Part shown: positions 1-13,500 of the stretch, in pieces | Numbering within the stretch: position 1 is the stretch's first letter | How the letters are laid out: every line of letters begins with the position of its first letter | NCBI GenBank assembly: GCA_033961575.1 | Contig: CM066732.1 | Coordinates: 97,827,187 to 97,891,186 of the forward strand | Origin: Aselliscus stoliczkanus | Taxonomy: Eukaryota; Chordata; Mammalia; Chiroptera; Hipposideridae | Reading direction: 5' to 3' | Length of the DNA: 64,000 nt | Translations under genes and position numbers: made by a program | The notes under the pieces: generated by a model | Told to the model about the DNA's origin: nothing | What the model saw: only the letters and a program-made list of their open reading frames with translations | Database searches by the model: none

Positions 1-229
1 TCCCAGCCAGGGTAGTGGCAGCAGCCAGCTTGGTGGCAGGGGGTACCGTAGAGGCACTCGGGGTCATCCTGGCCTGAGCGCAGCCAGTTCCGGAAGAGGC
101 GCAGGTGGTAGGAGCACTGGTGCAGGTGATGCGCCAGCGTGGCATCCAAGGAGACTGGCCGGCCCCTTGGGCAGTCAGAGGAAAAACTGCGCAGCAACTG
201 GACCACAGGGTGCTGCTCATCCAGCAGCT
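1..229 (-). CDS. Unrecognised internal exon, cut by the window edge
   Basis: On the minus strand a long pyrimidine tract ends in CCCCCTCCAG at 230-231, and the following 229 bases are open in one frame. The peptide begins ELLDEQHPVVQLLRSF and continues through a His/Cys/Leu-rich part that includes LAHHLHQCSYHLRLF and CLYGTPCHQAGCC. The codons contain CpGs and look coding. The same frame stays open upstream to about base 343 and there encodes a hydrophobic run (LSLFSFFIFVLPAAVP) that resembles a signal peptide or membrane segment, so the pyrimidine tract could itself be coding. I do not recognise the protein. It is not the PPIP5K1 segment expected after the exon at 3836-3898, although its phase (two bases completing a codon begun by G) would fit a splice from that exon. 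It may be an alternative PPIP5K1 exon or a separate gene in or beside the PPIP5K1 3' region. Confidence 0.42.
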
Positions 230-3200
230 CTGGAGGGGGTCGGGGTACCGCGGCAGGAAGCACAAAGATAAAGAAAGAGAAGAGGGAGAGACAATGAGGG
301 GGGCACTGACTGGCACAAGCATTACTGGGAAGTGGAACCACTCAGCTCCAAGATGAGCTAAGAGAGAAGCAGAGATGGTCAGAGCCACTGGGCATCCCTT
401 TCAGGGAAGAAGAGTGTTGGCATCATGCAGTGAATCTAAAAGAAGGGGCCAGTGGAACCTCATCATACAGCAAGGCCCTCCCCTTTCTTACTGAGCATAA
501 TTCAGTCAATGTTTGCAGAGAGAAGTCACGTCATTCTGGAAAGGGGTGAGCTGGCAGTGCTGGGGCTGGGGAGACTTGACTAGAGCTCTAGGATCCCTGG
601 TTATTCTTAGACAAAGTCTAGTTTGGGCCTGTTTCTCAGACAAATGTATTTATGAGATTGAGATAGAGATAAAATGATTCAAAGTTACTCAGAGAAGGTC
701 AAGAATGATATAGGGTATCAAGATAAAGCATAAAGCTAAAAAGGCTCCAAAGACTCCGGCCAGGCCCTCTGGACAAGGCCCTAAGATGGCCACAGATAGG
801 GTGTTAGGCCGCTGGCATGGGAGACTGGCAGGAAACCAGGTGTAAGAGTCTTTTATAACAGAGCATGTAAAAAATGGAACCAAAATGTAAAAATGCCAAT
901 ATTGGCTAATCATCCTTTACTCTTGCTGAAATATACAGATTTTAAAAAAAAGTCTGCATAAATCTCAGGACTTGGGGGACACTGTATCCATCATAGAAGC
1001 CAAAAGTTATTACATATAATGTTATATTTTCTTCCCACTGCTGTGAATATAACTGCTCTTTGTTCAGCTGGTGAGTGGAGAAGCTTCAATCTTATACCAC
1101 TTATTATTTTAGCTGCTTGGCAAAATTTGTGGATATATGCAATTCAGTTGCAAAAAGTTGAAGAAAATGAAAGGCATGAGGAAGAGGGTATAAGAGGAAC
1201 AGAAGGGAAGAGATCTTGGGGAAAAGGTATGGGGTTTTAAGATCTGATGACAGGATGTAGGTATAAAGAAGGTGGGATCAAGGTAGCTGAGGATGACTGC
1301 TCAGAGCTCCCAAATCAGAACTGGTTCCATAGGGTGATCCCAAGAGACTAGGATTTCCAGAGACCTGAGTTTGAATGTCAGGAGAGGTTTCAGCTCTACC
1401 CAGGTACTAACTACACCAAACATCAGACAGTTGCGTGTGTCCCTAAAGATAACGGGCTTGGCAAATCCAGTGGGCACACTCTGACATTCTGGATAAGGGT
1501 CAGCCACAATCTCTTTCCCATATATTAGTTTACTTTGATGAGTTCAGCGTGCAGTTTAGTAATGGGCCAAGTTTGTATGCTTGATGTAGTCACAGGACGT
1601 GACAGAAGTTTGTCAGAAATAGAGGCAGTGATGGGTAGAGACATGCTCTCCCATCAAAGCAAGGAGACAGCACTGCCTTGCCTTCTTTCCAAAGCCAGGT
1701 CATTTTTTCAGCTGCTATTTCAAAGCCAGACATCATAGCAAGGATGTGGAGATGACAGGACGGTAGGTTCGCACATTGTTGTGACTAATCTGCCACAAGC
1801 AATTGCAGGCAGCACATCCACTGTGTAATTGCTGGGTCAGTCAAGCAAGATTTGGCCATGGGGTAGAGCCCTCCTATTGTCCAATTAAATCTAGATAAAC
1901 TTCAGCATGAGATATAATAGCTCCAAATTCCTGCTGTTGCCAATAAGTAGATCCCAGATTCTGGCTTCTCAAGCACTGTAGCCTCCAAGCTTAAGTACAA
2001 AAAACACAAAGGCTAGAAGACCCATGAGGATGTTGGCAGGGTGTTGGATCTTGAATTTGCTCTTCTACACTATACCTGAATTGTCCAGGTCTTTCTCCCT
2101 CACCTCCATTGGGTAGAATTAATTCTTCTTGTCTTCAACTAGTGAGGCTGCTAACCAAGGCTTCAGGGAACTAGATATATAGGTTTGAGGATCTGCTTTA
2201 TGAATTTGGATCTTTTATCCTCGAGCCTAAGAACCAGGAGATCCATGATTTAGCTCTAATGTGAGGGGCCCAAGTTCCTGGTACTATATTCTATACCCTC
2301 AGTAACATGCCTCCTAAGTGCAAGTCCCAGGCTGCGGGGCTGGGCCTGGTGCCTGAGGTTTTACTCCAGAGATGACTGTGGCACACGAAGGCCAAAGGAG
2401 CTTGAAGCTAAATGTGTAGGTACAGCCATACCACCCTGAATGGGGAGCTCCTGTCACAGGCACCAACGGGAGCTGGGGTGGGGCTGGGGATATAAACCAA
2501 GCAAGCATAAGCTAGGCCACCTAGGGAGATTTCAGCAGTGCCTAGTGAGGATGTCTGGTCTGACAGGGCTAAACTCCAGCAGCTGCCACTGGCTGACGAG
2601 CAGGGCATCAGCACCTGGACGTTTTTCCAGCCAAGAAGGCAGCCTCATTTTATCTCCCTCAGGGAGTCTTAGGTCTTGGGCAGAAGAAAACTATATCTGA
2701 CAAAACTGGATTTATCTTGAAGGTAAGATACAATGCACAGAGAAACCAAAGACATAAAGGATAAAAGAGGGAGTAAGCCCTGGGTTCCCTGCCATACTCT
2801 ATACAGAGACCACAGCCCTTCCGTTTTTGGTTTACATGGTTCTCTAAACTCCCCCACCTTCAGGTGGGCAGACCCAGTCCTTCGATATTCTCAAAAATTA
2901 TTCATTCCTAAACTCCCCTAGAATCCCAACTCTTCACTTCAAGCTTCTCTGAGATAGCAATGCCATACATAGCCTGGGGCTACATAGAAACCACATGCAA
3001 AAACTAGAGGTATGATTATTTTTCCTTACCTACTATTGGGTTGTTGGAAAAGTCATGATGCATTTTTGCAACAAAAAAAAACATAGAAAAAATACGTCAT
3101 GACTTTTCCGACAACCCAATACTTCCTATTCCTTTTTTGTTTTTATCCCAGATCAATCTGGGCTCCTGTTTTCTATGTCCAGGCCCTAAGTTAGTAGTAA

Positions 3201-3835
3201 CATAAAGCAGACGTCAGGAGCACAAGAGCCACACCAAGTACATATAATGGTAGGAGATAGGAATATGGAGATGGGCAACTATATACTTAAGACCAATGTC
3301 CTTATGGGTAGGCTTGGGAGCGGGGAACTGCAGCATTGCTCCAGTGGGAAATACACTAGTCATCTACTCCAACAAAAGAGTTGGAGAAAAAACAGGAAGA
3401 TCAAAGTTATGTAACCTGAGGAGTGGTGGCGGGGGAGAAGAAATGGGGATAACATAGGAAATACTTTTCTCTTCCTAAGAAGGGGAACCATTACAATGTT
3501 TATGCAAAGCCCAGCAGTCATGTGATAGGAAAGGGTCGAGGTTTCATTAATGTTTTGGTGATGATGCTGAAAAAAGTGACACAATGGTAATGACGGTGAC
3601 CATGGAAGGAAGACCCTGAGTTACCACAGGGATAGGGCAGCCAGGCTGCAGCCAAGGCTAAGGTTTCTCACACAAGGATATACCCCAAGAGGGACACTTA
3701 GTGAGGGGTTCATTCAGAGACAGCAGGGTATTAACACAGTGGAAGGAGAGGCAAAGTCAGTGTCAGAACTCAGAGGTTAAGTGTCTGGAGGTGACATGGT
3801 GAGGATGAATGATGTTGAGTCAGAAGCAAACGTAC
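230..3835 (-). other. PPIP5K1: Presumed PPIP5K1 intron, no recognised exon
   Basis: About 3.6 kb without a recognisable coding exon. It holds the mariner MITE at 3037-3119 and otherwise unique-looking AT-rich sequence. I searched by eye for the next PPIP5K1 segment known from the human protein, a stretch following the KHPTNG motif, and did not find it here, so it should lie beyond base 1. Confidence 0.5.
3037..3119. mobile_element. Mariner-type MITE, 83 bp near-palindrome
   Basis: The element starts TTGGGTTGTTGGAAAAGTCA and ends with nearly the exact reverse complement (ending CCGACAACCCAA). The terminal inverted repeats are about 30 bp, with one clear mismatch in the outer part, separated by an A-rich centre. 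It is flanked on both sides by TA, the target duplication of Tc1/mariner elements. There is no transposase, so it was mobilised in trans. The well-preserved repeats suggest fairly recent insertion. Confidence 0.85.
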
Positions 3836-6800
3836 CGTTAGTCGGATGCTTTGCAAATGACACAGAAAATCGTTTTACGGCCGGGACAAACAAGAACTCT
3901 GGGGAGAAAAGACATCATGGGGATTATACCCACCCCTGCCCCCACCCCCTGCTCTGGAATTTGCCAGCAGTATATTCTGTTCTTTACAGTTTGTATATAT
4001 GTGACCTGCTCCCACCCCCACCCTTAGATTCCTGACTACCACATTTCAGTCTTTTCCTTTGGTATAATCTTCTCTCAGGAATCCATGTGTCGTCCCTACC
4101 ACAATACAGCCCCACAAACAAAACTAATTTCACCACCACATCCTCTTTCTGATCATTTGGAAATACAATCTTTGTAGAAAATTTCATCCCTTCCCCCAAT
4201 CTCTTTCCGTATCATCTTTCCTGCCTTGGCTGAGCAATTTCCCCATCCCTGATTTCCTAGATTTTAATCAAGCCCCACTGCATTCTTCCTCACCACGGAT
4301 CATCCTCCTTGGTCCTTACCCCTACAGGTCAGAATCCAGGAAAGAATACACAGGTGGAGTAAATTGATGCAGCCGGGCTGTATGTGGGAGATTATGAAGG
4401 GATAAGCATCAATAAGTAGTATTTGTATGGCGAAAGGGGATGCAAATGGAGGTGTGGATGGGGTCCTGGTTCCTTCTCCCCTCTATAACTGATGAAGAAA
4501 ACTTGTGATAAGATCAGTGTCAGTGCCATCTTAAGCATGAATAGTTCTTGAGCTGTGTCCTTGCTGGGGGACAAATGAAGAAAAGAGTTGCCCCCCAAAG
4601 CCCACCCACATACCATCTCGATGCTTCAGACTGGCAGGTGGTAGCTTTTTGCCATGGCTGCGGGCGTAGTCCTGAAGATTCGGGGCGCTGGAGGAGCCAC
4701 CCAGCACTGTGGTGCTGAACAGCCCTGTGCACTGTGAGCCTGCAAGGCCGGGAGGGCATTAGTAGCCACGCAAAGCTGCCATTAGCACACAGAAGTACAT
4801 ACCACTACGGCTACACATGACAACATCAATACACACTCACACACACAGCCATTCAGAGCCACCATCGTGTGGCCACTACATATAACCCAAACAGCTTTCA
4901 CTGCTGTTCATAGCTACACTGGGCAAGCAAGGTGGGTATTTTCCCGAAGATTCACATGGCAGGTACAAGAGGCCACTACAAATGCAGGGTTAGTGATATT
5001 AGGGGACTCAAAGCTACTGAAATGGATAGACTAAGCTCTCCACGTGGCCCTCAGGAATGCTGAAAGAATAGGTAATGCTGCTAGATCTCTCTAGATTAGA
5101 TTCAGTGCTCCTGACCCTAGATATAAGGTTTGAAAAACCCACAAATCTAGTCCATCATAGGTTTAAAAGAAACAAACTTTGATTGAAGCTGGAGACTAAT
5201 TTTTGAGCACTCAGCTCAAATTCCAAGCTTTCATAAGTTCCAACTCCTCCCAGGTTTTTCATCCAACATTCTCTCCCTTCTACCTCCTTTCAGGCCTTTT
5301 TACCTTTCCCAAGAAAGAAAGTATGAGACTCACTGAATTTTTAAACCTGGAAGTGACTCTAAAAATCAACCTCCTCATTTAGAGATTAAGAAACTGAAAT
5401 TCTGGGCCAGCCGAGTGACGTGGTGGTTAAGCGCTGGCTTGGGAAGCCAGCGGCGGTTCGGGTCCCACATATGAGGGCCAGTGACACTGCCCTCAAAAAA
5501 ATAAAATAAAATAAAAATAAAAAGACAGTCAAGAAACTGAAATTCAAAAGGGATCTCATTTGCTAGAGGTCATAGTTTGTTAGAAGCTAAACTGGACTAG
5601 AATCTAAGTTTCCCAACTCTGAGGATCAACTGTGCTCACTTAGAAAAGAAATAATTATATTTTCATCAAGAAGAAACAGGTTGTTGTTTCTGAAGGGAAG
5701 ATGGACACAAATTGAAAGGCATGTGAAAAGTCAGGCAATTATATGTAAAGCATGCCTACTATGTGCTGAGCACCCTACTAAGAAGGAGGACCTGGTGAGC
5801 AGGAAACAACAAAAAAGACATTTTTTTTCCTGCTCTCAAAAATTTATTGTTTTGTAAGCTCTACGCTCAAAGCCAGATGCCTACACATAAATTCAAAGAA
5901 AGCAAAGATAACTCGATTGCCTATCAGAGGAGTAAATAAAACTTGAAAAATCTCTGAAACAAATCAAGCCAGTCACTGTCACAAATATCTGATTAAGAGT
6001 AGTCCCCTCTCCTACTATAGCCCATGAGGACAGAGTGAGAAGGAAGAAACAAGATTGACCCCCGAGTTTGTGTGATTTGCCCCTCTACTTCAGAATCCAT
6101 CATAGCCAAGACACTGGGTTTGCTTTGGGAACTTAACCTTCATAGGGAAGATGAATAAAGCGAAGAGAGGAGGTGAGTTTCCTTTGAGCCCACAAAAAAG
6201 GGGCCAGGGTTTCAGGGGTCCCAGCATTTCAGGATCACCACAGAAAATCAAGAAGCTCAGATGGCTGATCATCTCTACCCTGGAATTTAAGGCTGCTCTT
6301 CTATGCAGTAACTTCCACCTTTCATGCTCACACAGGCTCCAGAATAGGGTTTCAGAGAGCAATCAGGATTGCTAAATATGCCTGGTTTTCTTCAGAGAAG
6401 CTGAAACTATCTGGCTCCATCTCAGACCACCCCAAGCTCTGTTCTACATTTACTTCCTCCACTAAATAATTTTCTGGTGCAAGCCTGCCAACCCTGCCCT
6501 GCCCAGTCCTCAGAGGGTAGTCTCTACCTTACCACCACCATCTGTCAACGACTGCCTGGTTCTTGATAGCACTTCCACTTAACTGGGCCAGACGCAGCTA
6601 TCCACTTTTCCAGCCTACCTGAAATCTATTCTTTACTGGGATTTCTGGGATGAGAAGTCCATATCATAGACCTATACCTTTGTCATTTATTCTCCATGCC
6701 CCAAACCATCTACTTCATTTCGGAGATTTAGAAGGCAAACTATTCCTATAAAATTAGCCTGGAAAGTTACCAACACTTTTCTCCTCCTTCTGGGCCAAAT

Positions 6801-9800
6801 GCTGACCATGTGGGGGCCAGGAAATTGGGTGCCAAGGACAAAGGTAACAGAAAAATGAAAAGAGCTAAATGGAAAGAATAACAGGACAAGATAGAATGAG
6901 CCAGGGGACCGAGTCCAGACCCCACACAATTGTCTCTAACTGCCAATTCTAGTTACCGGCTCGCAAGGCATTGTGTTCAAAGATAGCCCCACCCAAGGTC
7001 CGCTCCCCACTCCCAAAGAATACAATACCCTCTGAGGCTTGGTCCTTCCTGCAGTCTGTGTTCTTAGGGAAGGTTGAATGATGTTCTCCACCCCTCTCCA
7101 GGAATCAAAAAAAATCAAGAGACATTCCCTCAAAGTCCTGAGAGAAGCCTCTGCCACTAGACCAGTCTCAGATTTGACCCTCAATTTTCAGGAAGGAAGG
7201 AAAAAAAATTACAGGATTAGGAAAGGATGAAGGAAAGGGCATGGAGGTAGGAAGGGCCAGAGCAGGGATGTACTAAACATAGGTCTCAGAGAAAAACAGC
7301 ACAATTCTCCAAATGAGGAATATGACACTTACGGGGGTGATGTCTATTTATAGCTCTGTCTCTGAAAACTCTGAAGATTCAGAGACTCCATGGCCAGCTA
7401 AGGTCTGGGCTAGACTGGAGGGACAGACGAGGTATGAGAGGGGAAGCCAGAAAAATGCCCTTCAGTCAGAGAAATGGGGGTTGGTATAGAAAACACCTTC
7501 CTGCAATGGAAACAGTCATCTGAGACCAAAGAGCACACCTAAACATGTCCCAGTTCATCCTCCCTATCCCCAGATGACGATTCCACTGACTTCAGGACCC
7601 CAATTCCCACAATACAATTCTGAAAAGCAGACAGACACCCCTTCCCAACAACAGGTGAGAGACGCTGGAAAACCATACCTAGGCCACTCTGCTTCATCTC
7701 CATCGGTGGCCGTGAAGATGAAAAGAGCCGGTAGCCACTAGGCCTAGAGGATGAAGTCTCAGAAAGCACCTGGGGAAAAAGGAATTTTTATTACCCTTTT
7801 GCCACTTCAGCACAGCAGTCTACAACCCAAGTCCTGAATTTCTGCCCCTACAAAGCCAAGCAATGTCAGAAAGTTTGGAAGAACCAAAGGATTTTATGGG
7901 GGAAGAAGAAAAGGGAATGAAAAAGTATACTTTGCAGAGGGAACTGTCCAGGGAATCCTGCTCTACTAGAAGGCACTTCTATTTCCAAGAGGTCCTCCCC
8001 ATCCCAAATCTGAGGAATCATTATTCAACCATTCTCGGGTCTTAGCAGAGCTGGGCTTCTTAATTGTATCAATCCCTCCACAGGACTCAGAAAGCCAATC
8101 ACAATAGCTCAGCCACCATAAGAAGGAAAATCTGGCCACCCTCTCTTTCTGTGGGACAGCTGTTGGCTATGGCTTCTTACTTGAACCAAGAAGCCCTCCC
8201 CGCCATTCCTGGAGATATGAAATAGGTTTACAAAAAGCCCGTAAGGGTCCAACCATACAGCCCCCAACATACATACACCCCCCTCCTAAGCAGTGTTCTG
8301 AGTCCCTGAGTCCCAAAAGGCAAAGACAGAGGCAAAAAAGGAAGATGAGGTAGGGAGGACACCTGTGTGCAGGATGCCAGGTGAGTGGTGGACACAGCCC
8401 GGGGCTGTAGGCCGATGGCTGGGGAAGGCCGGGGGAGGTCTCCTGACCTCCGGCGGCGCCGTCCCCGCAAGGGAATCAGGTCCAGGTTCCCCGTGCACTG
8501 CATGTTCATGACCTGCAATCAGACCGGTGGTGGTGGGGGGAAGCCGGTCACGGCTCCTTTAATCCCCAGGCTCCCGAAAGCCCCAGTGCCCATTGGGAAG
8601 ACCTAATTACAGGTGTGGAGAAAATGAATGCCTAGGGCCCAGCTGCTATGAAGGTCACAGATGCTGTATTCTAAACCAGTCCAAAAATATGAGATGACAA
8701 GAGGAGAAGGATGGGAGGAAGGGTTGGAGGTGATAGGGATAAGACTGCCAATGCCTGTACTTATAGAACGAGGAGAATAAATGTTACTATTAAAAGGCTG
8801 TGTGACCAAGGAACAGAGAGAAGATTTTCTTGCAAATCTAAGGTGCACCTCTTGGGCAACCATTCATCCTGGATGAGCCACAGTATAAGCGGCACCAGTT
8901 ACTGAAAGGAAGGAACGAGATTATGACAGAAAGCTTCCTGCATGCCTGAAAGAAAGAAGTCAATGTCATCAAGTCTGAGAGATGGTACAGAGAGCTCTGC
9001 CTTTCCTATGTCTCTTGACTGCTTGAAAGAGAAGAAAATAAGGGGGTCAAGTACAATAGTACCAGACTGGCAGACCACTTGAGTGGGGGAGACATTTAGA
9101 CATGCAGGAGCAGTTTATTGATGGAAGATCACATCATTGTATCCATTTGATCTATTCACGTGAGTCTGAAGGGTACTACTGTGCTATGGATACTAAGTTA
9201 ATGTACACCTCAGAGAGAAAACGATGCATATCCCACCGAAAGAAACAAGTGTTCACAAATTTCAAATCCACTTTAAAATCATCAGGAAGAAAAGGATGAG
9301 TCCAGAACAAGACTATAGTTCATCTACTCAGGTTTCTCCAAAATCTTAACTGTAAATCTCTGGCTGAATCTATGTAAGCTAGTTATAAATTCTTCTGAGA
9401 TATTCCTAAAATAGAAAGACCAATTTCTTTAAGATAGAGCTGGCACAGAGCCAGGTGAACAGATTTATCTATCAAAAGCAAGACCCAAATCAGATAGAGT
9501 CCCTGAGACTGGGATGAATCATGGGGTCAAAAAGAGTGTCATTGGGCCAAAGAGGGAACAATCTTTCCAGGAAAAAAGGCCAACACAAAATCCCCAGGAC
9601 AGTTATCTGGACACAAGGTGAAATTTACAACAGTTCCTTCCTCTAGTTCGAGGGCTAGAACCAGGACTAGAGACACACTCCAAGAATAGCAAAACACAGG
9701 CCCAAACTGATAAATCTGCTCATCAGATAGACTTTCAAACTTGATTCCCTTCTAGGATGAGAGTACAGATAACCCTAAAGGGATTAAACTAAAGCACCAC

Positions 9801-10517
9801 ATGTTGGCTCCTGTCTGAGCTATCATTTTTATAAGGCAACCTAGAGATGTAGAGGGCCTGGCCTTTAATATCAATCGCATTGCTATCATAGTTCCTGTTT
9901 ACTGAGCATCCAGATGGTAGATATTCTTGTATTTTATAGATGGAAAAAACTGAGGCTTGGAGAAGTTACCTGTCCAAGGTCACACAGCTTCTAAGTATCA
10001 GACTGGAATTTTAGCCCACAGTACTTGCTGTTTCTACTATATTTCCTTTTAAAGAACTGCCTTTTCAAATTCATCTAGAGGCCTCCTCCTCAATCTCATC
10101 TCTTAAAATCCTTCTCTCTCAGGCACCTCTCACTGGCATCTCTTTAATCTCAGAAGTAGCAACCACCTTAAAAGAGTTTTACTGTGAGACCAGCTGTGAA
10201 AGAGAGAGATTAAGTAAAGCATATCCATCAGGGATAGGGAGACTCTCCTTAAGGTCCCAAGAATCCCCTCACCCCACAGGGATTCAGAGGATTCATGGAT
10301 ATGATCCCATGAGCACTTCCACCACTTCTTTCTCCCAAGCTCCTCCCGTTACCTCCATGGAGCCAGCTTTGCGATTACGAATGAGGGGTGATCTCCTTGG
10401 GAGGCCAGGGCCCTCAGGGGGCTGGGGTGAAGCCTGCAGTGCCTGGTCTGGCTCATCTGATGCCTTCCCTGGGCACAGGTTCTCCATGCTGCCTTGATCT
10501 GTCTTCATCTCCTCATT
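3836..10517 (-). CDS. PPIP5K1: PPIP5K1 exon block: start of disordered C-terminal tail
   Basis: Constitutive coding exons: 10353-10517, 7679-7769, 4614-4739, 3836-3898. They encode a Ser/Pro-rich low-order tail: [76 protein letters not shown] and [21 protein letters not shown] phase-0 cassette exon (8363-8512) sits between the first two and is listed separately. The last exon ends in phase 1 at a good donor (GTACGT), so at least one further exon must follow outside the window. Confidence 0.93.
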
Positions 10518-13500
10518 CTATCCAACAACAGGCATAGATAGGAGAGGTGTTAATGGCCCCCAGCCTCCTAATCCCAGACTTCCCGACCCTTTTATCTCCC
10601 TGCATTGTTTCCAAATTTCCCAACACTTGGTTCCTGAATCCTCCAGTCCCAAACCCCAGCACTCTGACCCACCTCAGAAGAGGCTGGACGGAATCCATAG
10701 CCAGTTGGGACACTGCCTTCTTCCTCAACACCTTTGACTCCAGGGCTGAAATGCAGTTCCACATGGAATCGCTCCTCTGATAAGGGATCCTGTGGGGAGT
10801 CACAGTTGGAGGAGCTGGACATGGTGGTGGAAGACCAGGCAGAGACAATGGAGAGGAACTCAAGAGGATACATCCTCCCAGGGTGGAGGTTTCAGTCTTA
10901 ACCCCACTCGGGATGATCTAGTATAGCTTCCCTTAAAATACAGTCTAGTGTTACAGGATCCTCATTCCCTCACCTCCACTGTTTGAGATTCATGGCTTCA
11001 CGTAACTTTCCAACTTCTACAACCCTCCCCATCCATCTCCCACAATAATCCAGTTTTGCTCCAGTGCACATAGCAGTGCTGTATTTAAAGATATCCTTGT
11101 GGAGTCATATGTATAACAATGTTTGAGAGAAAGACTCATTATAACATTGTCCCAAATTCCACACCCTCCCTAATGCCAGAGTATGTTCTATGGTATCTCT
11201 CTGACTCAATAACAAACACTTTTTCTGTTCCAGTAGGAACTCCCTAGATGCTCAGTGTCATTCTATGCTGAGGTGCCACCCCTAGCTGGATTCTATAAAT
11301 TCTAAGGATAAGAAAGCTTTTTCCTAAAAGGGAAAGGAGAAGAAAAAAGGGGCCCTCTCCTCATCCCACCCTGTGAGCTCCTCACCCGTGTGTTGTCCTC
11401 ATACAGCATGATGACAATCTGGGTCATGTAGTTGAGCTCTGAGATGGCACTGAGATAAGCCAAAGCTCGCTGCCATTGTGCATCCTGAGTCTCCTACCAA
11501 ACACAAGAAGAGGTAAGCCAATGGCCAAGGACAAGGGAGTCAGGGAATGGGCAGGGAGACAAGGAGAACAGAGAAAGCTTGAAGTGAAAAAGAAGCATGA
11601 GGGAGAGGGTAAAGGAATGCTGGGAAAAGATGTTCACAGGCTGAAGGAAGTTGAATCCTTACATCAAGGAGTCCCCCATAACGGAAGACACTGAGTAGGG
11701 AGTGGACATGGCTTTCGCTGGTGAAGTAGAGACGTGTTCGAACATGGCGGCCTGGGGAGAGCACTCCTCGGGAGTACCTGAGATAATAACTAAGTCACTC
11801 ACACTGTCAGATAAACCTTTTCCCACCCCTCCCAAAACCCTCCCCTCCCACCTCAAAGACTTCTCTGCTTTCTATCCCAGGATCTCTTCTATTCTTGGTT
11901 CCCCAAGCTGTCCCAGTCTGGCTTCCCCCAAGGGCTCCCAGACATGCCCCTCCCTCCATCCAGCTCCCCTCCCAGTCCTCCCTCACAGGGGATGCAGCTT
12001 GTTGACAGACTCATCCTCGTGGGTTCTCTGCAGGTCAAGCAGTATCTTCCGCAACAGTGGAAGACAGAAGCCCACGGCAATCTCCAATTTCTCCTCCCGA
12101 CTGATCCCGTACTCCTAGGGGCCATAGGCCAAGAATAAGTACCTCAGTGGATCTTGTTTCCCTTTTGCCTCATACTCTCAGGCCCAAGATTACACTTGTC
12201 TTCACCTCAGGTCTAGGGTTTCTTTCAAATCCAACACATTCCCTCTTTCCGGCTTTCTCCTCAGTTAACCTCTTATACTTACTCAGAGCCAGAGTAGACC
12301 CTGAGAATTGTAGCTCAACTAATTCCTTCTCTAAGTTTCCTTCCCCTGGTTCCCACACCACCCCTCCTTTCCGCCTTTTCTCTTCTTCCTTACTCAATAC
12401 CCACATCCCCAGGCTAGATTCCTGATCTGAGACATACCTGGGGAATGACCACATGAGCCAGTGCCTTAGAGAGACGTAGCAACTCTGCTGTGCCTTGAAG
12501 TCCCAGACTTGCATTGTGCTGCACATCATACTTGACACAGTCATAGATGTCAGGGATCTTACTGATATCATAGCGCCCACTCTTCTGTCGAAAATCACGC
12601 TCCAGCTTGCTCCAACGCTGTAGCATTAGCTCTAGTGTCTCACTGTGGTAGAGTTGCAGGTCTGAAAGGAAGGCGGAGCCTCAGAGAAGCCTAGATTTTT
12701 ACCACTAAAAAAAGCCCTACCAAAATTGAAGTGGAATCAGGGAGATGAGGATGGCATGTCTCAGACATTTAGGAGATGACACAGGAGTGTCTGAGGAATC
12801 CAACCATACCTGAAAAGCTTGAAGGGAGGATAGTGTTCATACCTACCTACAGACTTAGGGTCCTGCATCCGTTCCTGGATCTGGTGAGTAAGGTTTTCAA
12901 TCAGGGAAAATACCTGATCACAGACCTTCACAGGGTTTTGGATGACAGCCATGGAGTTGAGTAGGGAAGTGCTTCCAGTGGGAGCCAGCTGTGGGGAATA
13001 GAGAGATGAAGGGCAAGATAGGCAAAGTGCCAACTTCCCAGATTCCTTGAGCTATTGCAGAGGCTGCCTGTAAATAAGATGTTTGTCAGCTTACTCCAAT
13101 GAGCACCCTTAGACTATTGTCCATACCAGCAGTTCTCAGGCCTTCAGATGAGGGGACTGCTGTAGCACACAGTCATCTATCTAAGAAGGGCTGATCTTAA
13201 ATGTCGTGGAATCCAGAGGAAATAAAATAGACCTAGGTTCTTTTCTTGGAGGGGTTCTAAAAAACACATGAAAAATGCTGGGGAATAAAGATTAAATCAA
13301 AATCCCTCAAAACTCCCACAGAATGTTTTCATGAGTGGGTAACAGAGATAACATTATCGTATTCCTCTAAACAAGATGTTAGCTTCAACCTAGAGAAGAG
13401 GTGCCATCTTAGAACTAGGTTCCAACTCAAGCTTTTAGGACAGTAACAGTTAATGAAGAATGCAGAAAGGCAAAGAGGATTGTTGATGGAATGCACACAT

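Noticed and set aside
2314..2700. Overlapping frames of 64 to 86 codons on both strands as a PPIP5K1 exon
   Set aside because: None matches the PPIP5K1 segment expected next, and I could not find a phase-compatible acceptor and donor pair around them.
11702..12118. 138-codon plus-strand frame
   Set aside because: It is the antisense shadow of two PPIP5K1 phosphatase-domain exons and the intron between them.
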